Origin: Dermacentor variabilis
Taxonomy: Eukaryota > Arthropoda > Arachnida > Ixodida > Ixodidae
Assembly (NCBI RefSeq): GCF_050947875.1
Contig: NC_134573.1
Span: forward strand, 50,084,115-50,148,114
Direction of reading: 5' to 3'
DNA: 64,000 nt
The notes below the pieces were generated by a model. That model worked only from the letters and a program-made list of their open reading frames with translations. It was not told the DNA's origin and ran no database searches. Positions 1 through 10,730 of this stretch are shown in pieces; the stretch's first letter is position 1, and each line of letters opens with the position of its first letter. A program made the translations under genes and the position numbers.

Positions 1-589
1 AAGTCTACAAAGAGTGTATAAGGCCTTAACTCCATAGCGGCTATCTACAAGTTAGTTTACATTTTTGTTTACATGCGGTAGCAAAAAGTTTTGAATGTAT
101 TTATGCATGTGCACCTGTTCCTTTTCATCTGCACTTATGCATTACCGTTAGTAGATTAATAATGCTTCTGAACCAGCTGTACTTTCATATATGTTGCACA
201 AACAGAAAGAATTTATATAGTGCTGAATCATGCAGTGCGAAAAATAAAACAAATGCGCCAGCAATGCATTCACCGTTTTTATTGCTCGATATAATAGATG
301 AATTCCTTAAATTCATGGCGTATGCTATTATGGAAACAGATTAAATATTTACACTACTCCTTGGCAAGCATGGTCGCCAGGCTGGCCTTGACCTTTGTGT
401 CATTAGTCCCAAAGGTGCTGCAGGTGTATGCTGCAAATAAGTAGATGCAGCAATATGAGGCAAAAATAACAAGTGTATATTCTTTGTGTGTTCATTAAGC
501 AGCTTAATATATTTGCTCAAACCATCTAAGTCAATACTTAATGCGGTTTAACTATGACTAATGGCTGCTTGTCAATACAAATCAGCACC

Positions 590-970
590 TTTATACAATG
601 TTTTATTGCATCGTATGGTGAACAATTAAACAGTCACAACTGCTGCTCGTGCCAGCAACAGTATGTTCCCTTTTATGACAAGTTCATATATGATGCATTA
701 TTGTACTTATTCCAAATGGTCTCTATATTTATTGCTGAAACGTTACCCAGTTGGGCTGTCTGTACATTTTTTTTGGCTGGTAGTTAAGTATGCCCGTGCA
801 GAGGGATATTTTCAGAAGACGTGACTGGAATATTCACAGTATCATGCCTAAGATTGTAATTTATTTTGCTTAATACACATTTAAATGTCTTTCTCATACT
901 TTTAAATGAATGGGTGATTGGCCATAACTTCAACGGAAGGCAGATGTGCTGATTGTATCGATATGGTCAC
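590..970 (+). repeat. Diverged direct repeat, unit 1
   Basis: This segment aligns by eye with a second unit about 1.28 kb downstream. Shared landmarks in the same order include 'GCCAGCAAC', 'AGTGTACTTAT'-like text, 'TGTTGAAAC/GCTGAAACG', 'TATGCCCGTGC' and 'CTCATACTT'. Similarity is patchy (my estimate about 60-65%), so the duplication is old. No conserved frame is visible. Confidence 0.5.
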
Positions 971-1869
971 TTAATTTGTTACAGGTAATGAGGCCTCTTG
1001 GGCGTGCTAACAGGTTTCCAAGTTGGGTATACCACATGAGCACCCGAAATACCACACGAGCACTTTGTGTCATGGCACGACAGATATGCACCTCCTAGGA
1101 AACAGAACTGATAGTATAGTTCGAATGAATTCTATTACAGTAAATTATTTAAGGTGCTTTGAAAGATGAAAATTTTTTCTAGGCTATCGAGGTTCAGGAC
1201 ATTTAGTTAACGCAAAAAAATAACACATATTGAGTAAGAAATGCCTTGTCAGTAAGCTTGACTTTCTTTTATTTTTCAATAAATGGAACCAATTTCCTTC
1301 AATTTTTATCAGGTGAAACGTTTTAAAAATATATTTAACTCAGAGATTCTCTGAAAACTTTGTATGACGTATCACAAGACAGCATACCTATGTGGCCATT
1401 TTAAAATTTCCCGATCTTTTTCCAAGCCTTCCCTGGCTGTTCTCATGAAAATTTTCTGGCAATCTATGACGCCTGCAGCTTAAGTGTAATAAAAAAATAT
1501 TGTGGTTTAATGTTTGCCAAGTACTGCCAGTCCATATTATTTAGATAAAACGAATAACACGTCAGTCACTTGACATGGAGTATTAGATTCAACTGACTTG
1601 AATCCCTCGATTAATAAAGCTGACAAGGGCTTCGGCAAGTTCGTAATTGATGGCCACACGAGTACAGCACGGAAGACACAGAGACACACGTAAAGCAAAT
1701 GCAACAATGTGAGGAAAAACTATACAATGAGTTATACAATTAGTTATTTTTACGGTTCAATAGTAGTTTTTGCTACTATTGCTACTACATAATTCGCTCT
1801 CTCATGACTTATGCCTCTAGTTAACTTTGTTTACCTCTGACTAAAGACTACATGGGAATATTAATCAGT

Positions 1870-2260
1870 ACCATTATGATGTTTCGTTATACTACAGTAT
1901 GATAAGCAGTTAGACAACCGTAATGGTCGCCGGTGCCAGCAACGGTACGTTTCGTTTTAGGACAGGTTCATGTGACACACAGTGTACTTATAAAAATAAA
2001 AGAAATGCGAGAATCCCAAACAATTCCTATAATAATACTTGTTGAAACAAAGATACCCGGCTGGACTGTGCACATTTTTCAGGTGTTAATACAATATGCC
2101 CGTGCCGAACGAACATGCTCAGCATACTGACTGCAGTTTTGAACAATCACGTTAAAATTTGCAATTTATTTCCGCTTAGAACAATCTGCAATGTCTCTTT
2201 TCTCATACTTCGAGATGAATACATTTGCCACACTTTCAGTAGAATGCACATGAATGCGGG
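1870..2260 (+). repeat. Diverged direct repeat, unit 2
   Basis: Partner of the unit near 590-970, with the same landmarks in the same order and orientation. It differs by many substitutions and small indels. It may be a decayed mobile element or a local duplication; neither terminal repeats nor target duplications are visible. Confidence 0.5.
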
Positions 2261-4544
2261 CGTACTGATCAGGTTACTTATCAACTAAAACATGTTACGA
2301 TCTCTTAGGTGTGTTGATAAGGGTAGAACAAATGCAATGCCCACTGAATTATTTGAATAATCTGTGCGTTATCTACTTAGAAAAGACCACCAAATTGATA
2401 ATCTGGCTCTTTTTTCTTTCGTACAGCGCATATTGTATGCAGTCTGTCCAAGACGACGGCGCTACATGCAACAGTAATGAAAACCGGAACACTTATTACG
2501 CACGACAATGGCTTCATACCATGCACGATTAGCACAATGCGAATCTGCGCCAGCAGCTGCCTTGTGATTAAGAGCACGTAAACTGCAGAACGCCGAAGCA
2601 TTGGCAGCCGCTTAACGCTTTTCATATAGCTCGAAAGATAACTTCTGCTGCTAAATTGTTTAAAAAAGAGACAGAAAACAAATCTTCCAACTACCGTCAA
2701 ACGCAATGCCTTCAGTTTGAAACGTGTAAAGGTGTTCCCGGAGCGACTAATTTATTGTTCTCTAATTTTTTCGGCTAAGTTGCGGAGCTGCAAGTGACTA
2801 AGCTTATCGCAGGTTTCATGCTCCAAAAGCGTTTGTGGTTGCATATAAATAGATTGGGTGAATCTAGAGATTTCTACTAGCTATTTCTTCAAGTCTCGTG
2901 TTTTGTTTGCTGTAACTTCCCAAAATTATTTAGATTGGTTGCGAGGAACCTTAAAAATACTGCTACTTTTAAACTATGCGAAAACGGCAGCGCACACACT
3001 GCTGATGCATGCCCCGCAAACACGGCCTTTCATCCGAGTACGCTAGCAGTTATTCAACTATGCCTGTCTGTTTGAAAATTCTTGATGCTAACACAATTTC
3101 GAGATATATGCGTAAAGCGTGTCACGAGAATTTCGCTACACATACGGTGCAGCATTCATCGCGGCCGGATCAAGCGCCACTAAATGAGATCTACCACACT
3201 GGCTGCCCAACACACACAATCCGCTTAGTGGTAGCTCAGTATCAAGTTAAAACATGGTGTACTTCCTTTTTTACGCACCTAAGCTATATTGATAAAATCA
3301 ACAAGCACGAGCGATCGCTCGCCGTAAAACATTCCGTATAGTAGAAGCGAGAACAAGAGCGCGTTATCAAACCATGTCAACGACAAACCGACACTATACC
3401 CGAGTCGCCTGCGCTACATGCAGCCGGTTCGCGCTACGAAATGCGCTCACATAATCATGAGGTATTGAAACAAAACGTCTTTGATAAAGCTTACCATTCA
3501 ATGTAGTTGACGTGTGATGCCACAAAGAAGACACGCATACACAGACACCAACGTTCAGGGAGACACCGCACACCGGCACAACCGTTTACGTGCCTGGCGC
3601 ACTCGTTGAGACGGCGCACCGCCGCGCATGCGCAAGAGCTCCGAGCATGCGCAGGAGCTCCGCGCGGAGGGCGTGCGCGCTCGGAGGAGTGTGAGCGCCT
3701 TTTCCTCCTTCATTTTTTTCTTTGTCTCTTTCTCTCTCTCTGCGCGCCATGCGTGCCGGAACGGGTGGCTTTTCTTTTCCGTTGTGCATTTTTTTCGTGG
3801 ACGAAGGATATTCGCTGGCAGGTTGTATGACAAACGCTATGGGCTATCGTATGAGACTGGAACGCTAACATGAATGCGCTGTTTGTAAAAGCCGTTACGG
3901 GGCCCTTCAGACGTTTTAGACGCATTATTGTCAGCGTCGATGAGTAATACAGCGTATTTGTAGCATATCTTCCAGCGTACCGCCAAATGTGATGCCCGCA
4001 CATAAGTTAGTGCTAATTTTCTGTTCCGATGATAGGTCAAAGCAATCAGTACAGCATTGAGGTACTCATGTGCGTGGCTGCGCAGGCATACCGCCGGCGA
4101 AATACTGAGTGGGCTCAGAGAATTTGGCACCTATTTTAAGTGAATGAGAAACGTTGATGAGTTTATAGTGCAGGATATTAGGCAACAAAAGTCGCCCGAT
4201 GTTAGTGAAGCAGCCGAGATATGAAGACAATGTGAAAAGTATCCGAGAATCGGACGACACACAATGCGAACACCACATGCGCGACATCGGTTCATGGCAC
4301 ATTCACAAAGTCCGCGTTGTCAGCTACAAACATTACGAGTGTCTTTGCTGTTAGCCTGATGCCTGTTTCGAATCCACTTGTATCTGAAGCTGGCGTTCAT
4401 AACATATATTTTAACGCGATAGCGTTAAGGAGCTCGTGTCGCAGAAAAGCCGGTGTCGTCGGCGTCGGTGTCGGCGTCGGCGTCCGCGGCGTTGGCCGTG
4501 AGCGATAAATCAAGGCAGGCACTTCATAAATAAAAAGCAACTTC

Positions 4545-4628
4545 CAAGATGGGCTGGGTGGGAATCGAACCAGGGTCTCCGGAGTGTGAGACGGAGACGT
4601 TACCACTGAGCCACGAGTTCGATGCTTC
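4545..4628 (-). ncRNA. tRNA-like pol III promoter module (SINE head)
   Basis: On the minus strand there is an A-box-like 'TGGCTCAGTGG' and a B-box-like 'GGTTCGATTCCC', with between them an arm (GTCTCCG pairing with CGGAGAC) that would be the anticodon stem. The loop is about 10 nt rather than 7, and no proper acceptor stem closes the structure. It is therefore a tRNA-derived SINE promoter, not a functional tRNA. Confidence 0.65.
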
Positions 4629-4665
4629 AAAGCGGTACAAAAGCGCCTCTAGTGAACGCGGTGTT

Positions 4666-4692
4666 GCCTTAGAAACGAGCTGTTTCTAAGGC
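4666..4692. repeat. Perfect 11-bp hairpin
   Basis: 'GCCTTAGAAAC' and its exact reverse complement are separated by a 5-nt loop. It lies inside the tRNA-like insertion, just upstream (minus sense) of the tRNA-like block. Confidence 0.7.
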
Positions 4693-5196
4693 TCAGGCAT
4701 GCGTCGCTTGCTCAGGCGCACATTTCGTTGTCGCGCCGAACGCTGCGTTGCTCGACGCTCACCGCGTCCGATGCGGGGCGCGTAGTCGCTGCGCCGTAGC
4801 CCATTGTCTTACACCCCTTGGCGGGTCGACGGGAACGCTGTCGCGTTCCACTCTTGAAGGCGAAGCTTAAGCGTCCTCCAATTTTTAACAATTGGATCGG
4901 CGTTTTGCTTCCGTTATTCTGCTGCCGCAAAAGTGATGCGACAACTGTGAAGACTGTCTTGGGATTGCCGAGAGTGACTACGTAGATCATATGTGGTCAA
5001 CAAATGCGGAGGTATACACTATGTGTATACTAAAGTCTACAAATAGGCTCTACAGCAATCTCAGCAGTATACAACTTTAGTGGCTTATATCAAATGCAGC
5101 TATGTATTATCCACCGGTACCTGCGCTTGGTTACAGCGTACACGGGTTGGGCCCAGATTAACGATGTTTGTCTATTGTTAATCTATAGACATGCAA

Positions 5197-5559
5197 GACC
5201 ACGACAACTCAGAGATGGTGAATTCACCACCTGGTCTGCGGGCTTTCGCCACTTATTCACCCCCTTTGCCACATCTTCACCATCTGACCTTCACCACCTG
5301 GTCTTCGCGAAGTGTACGTCCGGGAAGCAGCCAGGTTTAGGGCCTTCGGGTGCCCTGGAAGACCTTGGTGACTCGGACGGTGCCTGCTCCGCCGCGATCC
5401 TCGTTCGGTGCAGCTGCACCGAACGCAGACTAGTCGCGACACGGTTTGCCCGCCGCGCCAGGGTTGCGGTGCCGTCGTGCATGAACCAGTGCCATATCAT
5501 CGCGTTCGCAGAGGGCGGGGGGTATGGGAACTCGGAATTACATATTATCGACTTTCTTC
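5197..5559. other. Stretch with no recognised gene
   Basis: It lies between repeat copy A and the satellite. It contains several loosely similar 'TTCACCACCTGGTCT' strings (5222-5305) and a perfect palindrome at 5402-5425. A 156-codon frame runs through here on the plus strand, but its translation resembles no domain I know and overlaps frames on the other strand. Confidence 0.5.
5402..5425. repeat. 24-bp perfect palindrome
   Basis: 'CGTTCGGTGCAG' is followed immediately by its exact reverse complement, so the arms meet without a loop. No protein-binding role can be assigned. Confidence 0.8.
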
Positions 5560-6655
5560 TATAGACATTCAATACACCAGGAGTAGAGAAAAAAATAGAA
5601 ACCTTGTCGACTATTGTCAATAATATAGAGAGTCAACAGACAAAGTATGGACAAAAATAAATAGAAACTGTATCGGCTTTCGTCTACAGGTAGTCCATAT
5701 AGAGGGGAAGTAGACAAAGAAGAAACAAACTCCTTATCGAATTTTTTCTATAGACCGTCTATAGACTGCGAGTAGACAAAAAGAAATAGAAATCTTATCG
5801 ACTTTCGTCTACAGAAAGTCTATATACAAAGTATATGGACAAAAATAAATAGACACTGTATCGACGTTCGTCTAAAAGTAGTCCATAGAGGGGAAGTAGA
5901 CAAAGAAGAAACAAACTCCTTATCGAATTTTTTCTATAGACCGTCTATAGACTGCGAATAGACAAAAATAAATAGAAACCCTATCGACTTTCGTCTATAG
6001 AAAGTCTATAGACAAAGTATGGACAAAGATAGATAGAGAATGTGTCTACTTTCGTCTGTAGGTATTCTATAGAGGGGAAGCAGACAAAAAAGAAACAAAC
6101 ACCTTATCGACTTTTTTCTATAGACCGTCTATAGACTGCGAGTAGACAAAAAGAAATAGAAACCCTATCGACTTTCGTCTATAGAAAGTCTATAGACAAA
6201 GTATGGACAAACATAGATAGAGACTGTATCCACTTTCGTCTGTAGGTATTCTATAGAGGGGAAGCAGATAAAAAGGAAACAAACACCTTATCGACTTTTT
6301 TCTATAGACCGTCTATAGACTGCGAATAGACAAAAAGAAATAGAAACCCTATCGACTTTCGTCTATAGAAAGTCTAAAGACAAAGTATGGACAAAAATAG
6401 ATAGAGACTCTGTCGACTTTCGTCTGTAGGCATTCTATAGAGGGGAAGCAGACAAAAAGGAAACAAACACCTTATCGACTTTTTTCTATAGACCGTCTAT
6501 AGACTGCGAATAGACAAAAAGAAATAGAAACTTTATCGACTTTCGTCTATAGACAGTCTATAGACTTTATATCAACAAAAGTCCAAATCTATAGAAAGGA
6601 AAGGTCGTCTATGAAAAGTCTATAGACTTTCTATAGACAGTCTAAAGTCATTTTT
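5560..6655. repeat. Satellite-like tandem array, ~184-bp period
   Basis: The landmark 'TAGACCGTCTATAGACTGCG' recurs at about 5751, 5937, 6121, 6305 and 6489, giving a period of 184-186 bp and roughly five to six units. Each unit is built from shorter near-palindromic 'TCTATAGAC' motifs alternating with A-rich 'GACAAAAAGAAATAGAAA'-type strings. The first unit is the most diverged and the middle units the most alike, as expected for unequal exchange. The array ends directly on the broken 3' side of an RTE fragment. Confidence 0.9.
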
Positions 6656-7895
6656 GTAAGGGTGGTAAGACACAGCTGCTATACACTTTTCTCTTGAGGG
6701 ATAATGGAAACCTGCTGTTCATGATCTGAGAATGCCTGCCAAGCGCACCCCAGCCCATTCTTATTCTTCTGATTATTTCACTCTCATGATCCGGATCAGC
6801 AGTCACTACCTGTCCTAAGTAGATGTATTCCCTTACTACTTCCAGTGCCTCGCTACATATCGTAAACTTCTGTTCCCTTCCGAGACTGTTAAACATTACT
6901 TTAGTTTTGTGCAGATTGATTTTTAGTCCCACCCTTCTGCTTTGCCTCTCTAGGTCAGTGAGCATGCATAGCAACTGGTCCCCTGAGTTACTAAGCAAGG
7001 CAGTATCATCAGCGAAGCGCAAGTTACTAAGGTATTCTCAAGTTACTAAGGTACTCAAGTTACTAAGGTACTCTTATCCCCAATTCTTCCCAATCCAGGT
7101 CTCTGAATACCTCGTGTAAACACGCTGTGAATAGCATTGGAGAGATCGTATCTCCCTGTCTGACGCCTTTCTTTATTGGGATTTTGTTGCTTTCTTTATG
7201 GAGTACTACAGTGGCTGTGGAGCCGCTATAGATATCTTTCAGTATTTTTACATACGGCTCGTCTACACCCTGATTCCGCAATCCCTCCATGACTGCTGAG
7301 GTTTCGACTGAATCAAACGCTTTCTCGTAATCAATGAAAGCTATATACAATGGTTGGTTATATTCCGCACATTTCTCTATCACCTGATTGATAGTGTGAA
7401 TATGATCTATTTTTAAGTAGCTTTTACGGAATCCTGCCTGGTCCTTTGGTTGACGGAAGTCTAAGGTGTTGCTGATTCTATTTGCAATTACCTTAGTAAA
7501 TACTTTGTAGGCAGTGGACAGTAATCTGATCGGTCTATAAATTTTCAAGTCTTTGGCGTCCCCTTTCTTATGGATTAGGATTATGTTAGCGTTCTTCCAA
7601 GATTCCGGTACGCTCGAAGTCATGAGGCATTGCGTATACAGGGTGGCCAGTTTTTCTAGAACAATCTGCCCACCGTCCTTCAACAAATCTGCCGTTACCT
7701 GATCCTCCCCAGCTGCCTTCCCCCTTTGCATAGCTCCCAAGGCTTTCCTTACTTTTTCCGGCGTTACTTGTGGGATTTCGAATTCCTCTCGACTATTCTC
7801 TCTTCCATTATCGTCGTGGGTGCCACTCGTACTGTACGAATCTCTATAGAACCCCTCAGCCACTTGAACGATCTCATCCATATTAGTAATGATAC
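6656..7895 (-). pseudogene. RTE-type LINE reverse transcriptase fragment (broken)
   Basis: This minus-strand remnant encodes the reverse transcriptase of an RTE-clade non-LTR retrotransposon. Visible motifs in order are 'SWKNANIILIHKKGD', 'YRPIRLLSTAYKVFTKVI', 'AGFRKSY', 'IDYEKAFDSV' (first catalytic Asp), '[13 protein letters not shown]' and, in another frame, 'FADDTALLSN' (the catalytic Asp pair). Between the last two, a short string containing 'CAAGTTACTAAGGTA' occurs three times (starts 7020, 7039 and 7056), a microduplication that breaks the frame. The fragment lacks the N-terminal endonuclease and the C-terminal part. It joins the satellite on one side and repeat copy B on the other. 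A second copy of the same family lies at 9757-10730 on the opposite strand. Confidence 0.9.
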
Positions 7896-9186
7896 GCTCG
7901 AAATACGCTCACGTAATCATGAGCTATTCCAGTAAAACATCTCTGCTCAAGCTTGCCGTTCAGTGTAGTTGACGTGTGATGCCACAAAGAAGATACGCAC
8001 ATACAGACACCAACGTTAAGGCAGACCACACAAACGTTTATGTGCCTGGCGCAATCGTTGAGAATTCAAATTAACGCGGACAAATGGCGCACCGCCGCGC
8101 ATGCCCAGGAGCTCCACGCTCCAGGGCGCGTGCGCTCCGAGGAGGCCTAGCACCTTTCCCTTTTTCCTCTTTTTGTCTCTTTCTCTCTCTCTCTCGCTCT
8201 CTCTCTCTGCGCGCCATGCGCGCCGGAACGGGTTGCTTTTCTTTTCCATTTTTCATCTTTTTTACATGGACGGAGGAAATGCGCTAGCAGGTTGTATTGC
8301 AAACACTGTGGGCTATCGTATGAGAGTGGAACGCACAGATGGATCAATGCGTAGTTTTTAAAAGCCGTTACAGGGTCCTTCAGGCGCTTGCATTATCGCC
8401 AGTGACGATGAGTAATACAACGTATTTGTAGCATATCTTCCAGATGCCCGCACGTATGTCAGTGTTCATTTTCCGTTCCGATGATAGGTCAAAGCAATCA
8501 GTACAACATTGAGGTACTGATATGCGTGGCTGCGCAGGCACACCGCCTGCGAAATACTGGGTGGGCACAGAGAAGTTGACACATATTTTACGTGAATGAG
8601 AAACATTGATGAGTTTATAGTGCAGAATATTAGTCAACGAGAAACCGCCCGACGTTAGCGATGCAGCCGAGATATGAAGACAATGTGAAAAGTATCTAAA
8701 AAGCGGACGACACACAACGCGCACACCCCATGCGCGACATCGTTTCATCGCACACTCACAAAATCCGCGTTGTCAGCTACAAACATTACGAGTATCTGGG
8801 CTGTTAGCTTCATGCCTGTCTGGAATCCACTTTTAGCCGAAGTGGGCCTTCATAACATCTATTATCACAACTGGATCTGCGTTTTTCTTTCTTTATTCTA
8901 CTGCCGCAAAGTCATGCTATGGCAACTGCGAAGACTGTCTTGGTATTGCCGAGAGCGACTACGTAGATCACATCATGTGGTCAACAAATGCGGAGGTATA
9001 CGCTATGTTATACTAAAGTCTACAAATAGGCTCTACAGCAGTCTCAGCTGTATACAACTTCAGTGGCTTATATCAAACGCAGCTCCGTATTATCCACCGG
9101 TACCTGCGCTTGGTTACAGCGTACACGGGTGGGGCCAAATTAACGATGTTTGTCTATTGTCAATCTATACACGGCATGCAAACCTG
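7895..9186 (+). repeat. Dispersed repeat family 1, copy B
   Basis: Uninterrupted copy of the repeat at 3433-5196, in the same orientation. It carries the 'GTAGTTGACGTGTGATGCC' block, the GCGCATGC-rich part, a longer pyrimidine run (CTCTCTCT, about 8177-8207) and the 'CCACCGGTACCTGCGCTTGG' right part. It reads directly across the position where copy A has its tRNA-like insertion (near 8855-8870), so it is the empty site. No coding function is visible. Confidence 0.75.
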
Positions 9187-9673
9187 AAGCAATAAGAATT
9201 GTATACTATCGGCTGTATCATATTTCATCTCACGCCTTACTACAATCGGTATACGGGCTGTTCGCACAAGTTAACACGACCTTTGGTGACTTCCCACCAT
9301 ATGGCCTTCACCTGCGGTCATATAAGGAACTGTGGAAAATAATTCGAATTGCAAAGAAGTATGCGGGATATTTCATTTATTTGAGCCAGATTTTAAAATA
9401 TGCAAATGCCACGTAGCTGGAGAGAACCAAGGTAATGTTGTTTGCCATCGCTTGGAGACACTGAGTTAATTTTTTTCTTCCCCTGATTACATAATTACTT
9501 TTAACTAATTTCTAAATTATTTTAATTAGATGAAAATTCTCAATGATAAAATTGTACAGCAACAATAGAAATTCCCGTTAGAGCTTTCTGTTGCTAAACA
9601 CGTGCTCCAAAGAAGTGTTTTTCCGAGGAGCGTCAAGAAGCCCGCGATTACACGCAACGTGACTCGAGCGGCC

Positions 9674-9675
<2 letters not shown>
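9187..9675. other. Stretch with no recognised gene
   Basis: AT-rich with no convincing frame. The first ~130 bp could be a weak continuation of repeat family 1. It ends at a long (TA)n tract. Confidence 0.5.

Positions 9676-9756
<81 letters not shown>
9676..9756. repeat. (TA)n microsatellite, ~40 units
   Basis: An uninterrupted 81-bp run of alternating T and A. It directly abuts the broken 5' side of the RTE fragment that follows. In the related copy at 6656-7895 the matching position reads 'ATATCTATAGC', a possible seed for expansion. Confidence 0.97.
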
Positions 9757-9758
<2 letters not shown>

Positions 9759-10730
9759 GCTCCACAGCCACCACAGTCCTCCATAAGCAAAGCAACAAAA
9801 TCCCAATAAAGAAAGGCGTCAGGCAGGGAGATACGATCTCTCCAATGCTATTCACAGCGTGTTTACAGGAGGTATTCAGAGACCTGGATTGGGAAGAATT
9901 GGGAATAAAAGTTAACTGGGAATACCTTAGTAACTTGCGATTCGCTGATGATATATTGCCTTGCTTAGTAACTCAGGGGACCAGTCGCAATGCATGCTCA
10001 CTGACCTGGAGAGGCAAAGCAGGAGAGTGGGTCTAAAAATTAATCTGCAGAAAACTAAAGTAATGTTTAACACTCTCGGAAGAGAACAGCAATTTACAAT
10101 AGGTAGCGAGGCACTGGAAGTGGTAAGGGAATACATCTACTTAGGACAGGTAGTGACTGCTGATCCGGATCATTAGAGTGAAATAATCAGAAGAATAAGA
10201 ATGGGCTGGGGTGCGCTTGGCAGGCATTCTCAGATCATGAACAGCAGGTTGACATTATCCCTCAAGAGAAAAGTGTACAATAGCTATGTCTTACCAGTAC
10301 TCACTACGGGGCAGGAACCTGGAGGCTTGCGAAAAGGGTTCTACTCAAATTGAGGACGACACAACGAGCTATGGAAAGAAGAATGATGGGTGTAACGTTA
10401 AGGGATAAGAAAAGAGCAAATAGGGTGAGGGAACAAACGCGAGTTAATGACATCTTAGTTGAAATCAAGAAAAAGAAATGGGCATGGGCAGGACATGTAA
10501 TGAGGAGGGAAGATAACCGATGGTCATTAAGAGTTACGGACTGGATTCCAAGGGAAGGGAAGCGTAGCAGGGGGCGGCAGAAAGTTAGGTGAGCGGATGA
10601 TATTAAGAAGTTTGCAGGGGCGACATGGCCACAATTAGTACATGACCGGGGTTGTTGGAGAAGTATGGGAGAGGCCTTTGCCCTGCAGTGGGCGTAACCA
10701 GGCTGATGATGATAATGAAGGTACATATAT
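9757..10730 (+). pseudogene. RTE-type LINE 3' fragment
   Basis: Plus-strand remnant of the same RTE family as 6656-7895. It begins inside the reverse transcriptase just before '[13 protein letters not shown]', has the Asp pair as 'FADD' near 9942, and after a frame change continues through 'YIYLGQVVTADPDH', where an in-frame TAG follows. The C-terminal part, with 'ERRMMGVTLRDKKRANRVRE', 'WAWAGHVMRREDNRW' and 'GRQKVR', is in another frame at 10350-10592. The 3' end has the family's typical 'GCCCTGCAGTGGGCGTAA' and a short GATGAT-like tail near 10700-10720. Unlike the first copy it keeps its natural 3' terminus and is truncated 5', as expected for target-primed insertion. It has several frame breaks and is not functional. 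Confidence 0.88.

Larger units (their letters stand above)
1..3432. other. AT-rich gene-free stretch
   Basis: No open frame here has a recognisable domain, and frames longer than about 110 codons are absent. Base composition is AT-rich with scattered short homopolymers. The only structure I see is the pair of diverged direct repeats annotated separately. Probably intergenic or intronic; a distant exon cannot be excluded. Confidence 0.6.
4409..4889 (-). mobile_element. tRNA-like SINE-type insertion in repeat copy A
   Basis: Copy B reads straight across this site, so this is a filled site against an empty one. 'TTTTAAC' occurs at both edges (4409-4415 and 4883-4889) and may be the target duplication. 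The insertion has a tRNA-like block on the minus strand, a GGCGTC-rich stretch near 4455-4497, a perfect 11-bp hairpin at 4666-4692 and a small hairpin near 4834-4850. The tRNA-like head is not at the end of the insertion, so this may be a composite of two elements. Confidence 0.65.
3433..5196 (+). repeat. Dispersed repeat family 1, copy A (interrupted)
   Basis: Aligns with copy B at 7895-9186 in the same orientation. Shared blocks in order: a left edge around 'GCTCAC.TAATCATGAG'; 'GTAGTTGACGTGTGATGCC'; a GC-rich part with GCGCATGC motifs; a pyrimidine tract before 'TGCGCGCCATGCG'; and a right part with 'CCACCGGTACCTGCGCTTGG'. Copy A is longer because a ~470-bp insertion (about 4409-4889) interrupts it. 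No protein is recognisable. It could be a non-autonomous transposon or an LTR; I find no clean terminal repeats. Confidence 0.75.

Noticed and set aside
3555..3833. Coding frames in the GC-rich/pyrimidine part of repeat copy A
   Set aside because: Several frames on both strands overlap, the sequence is compositionally biased, and copy B does not conserve one frame.
4545..4628. Functional tRNA gene on the minus strand
   Set aside because: A and B boxes are present, but the anticodon loop is about 10 nt and no acceptor stem closes; it lies inside a mobile insertion.
5560..6655. CRISPR-like array
   Set aside because: Repeats are contiguous 184-bp units without unique spacers, in an evidently eukaryotic genome.
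9602..9855. ORFs reading YIYIYIYI
   Set aside because: They are translations of a (TA)n microsatellite, not proteins.
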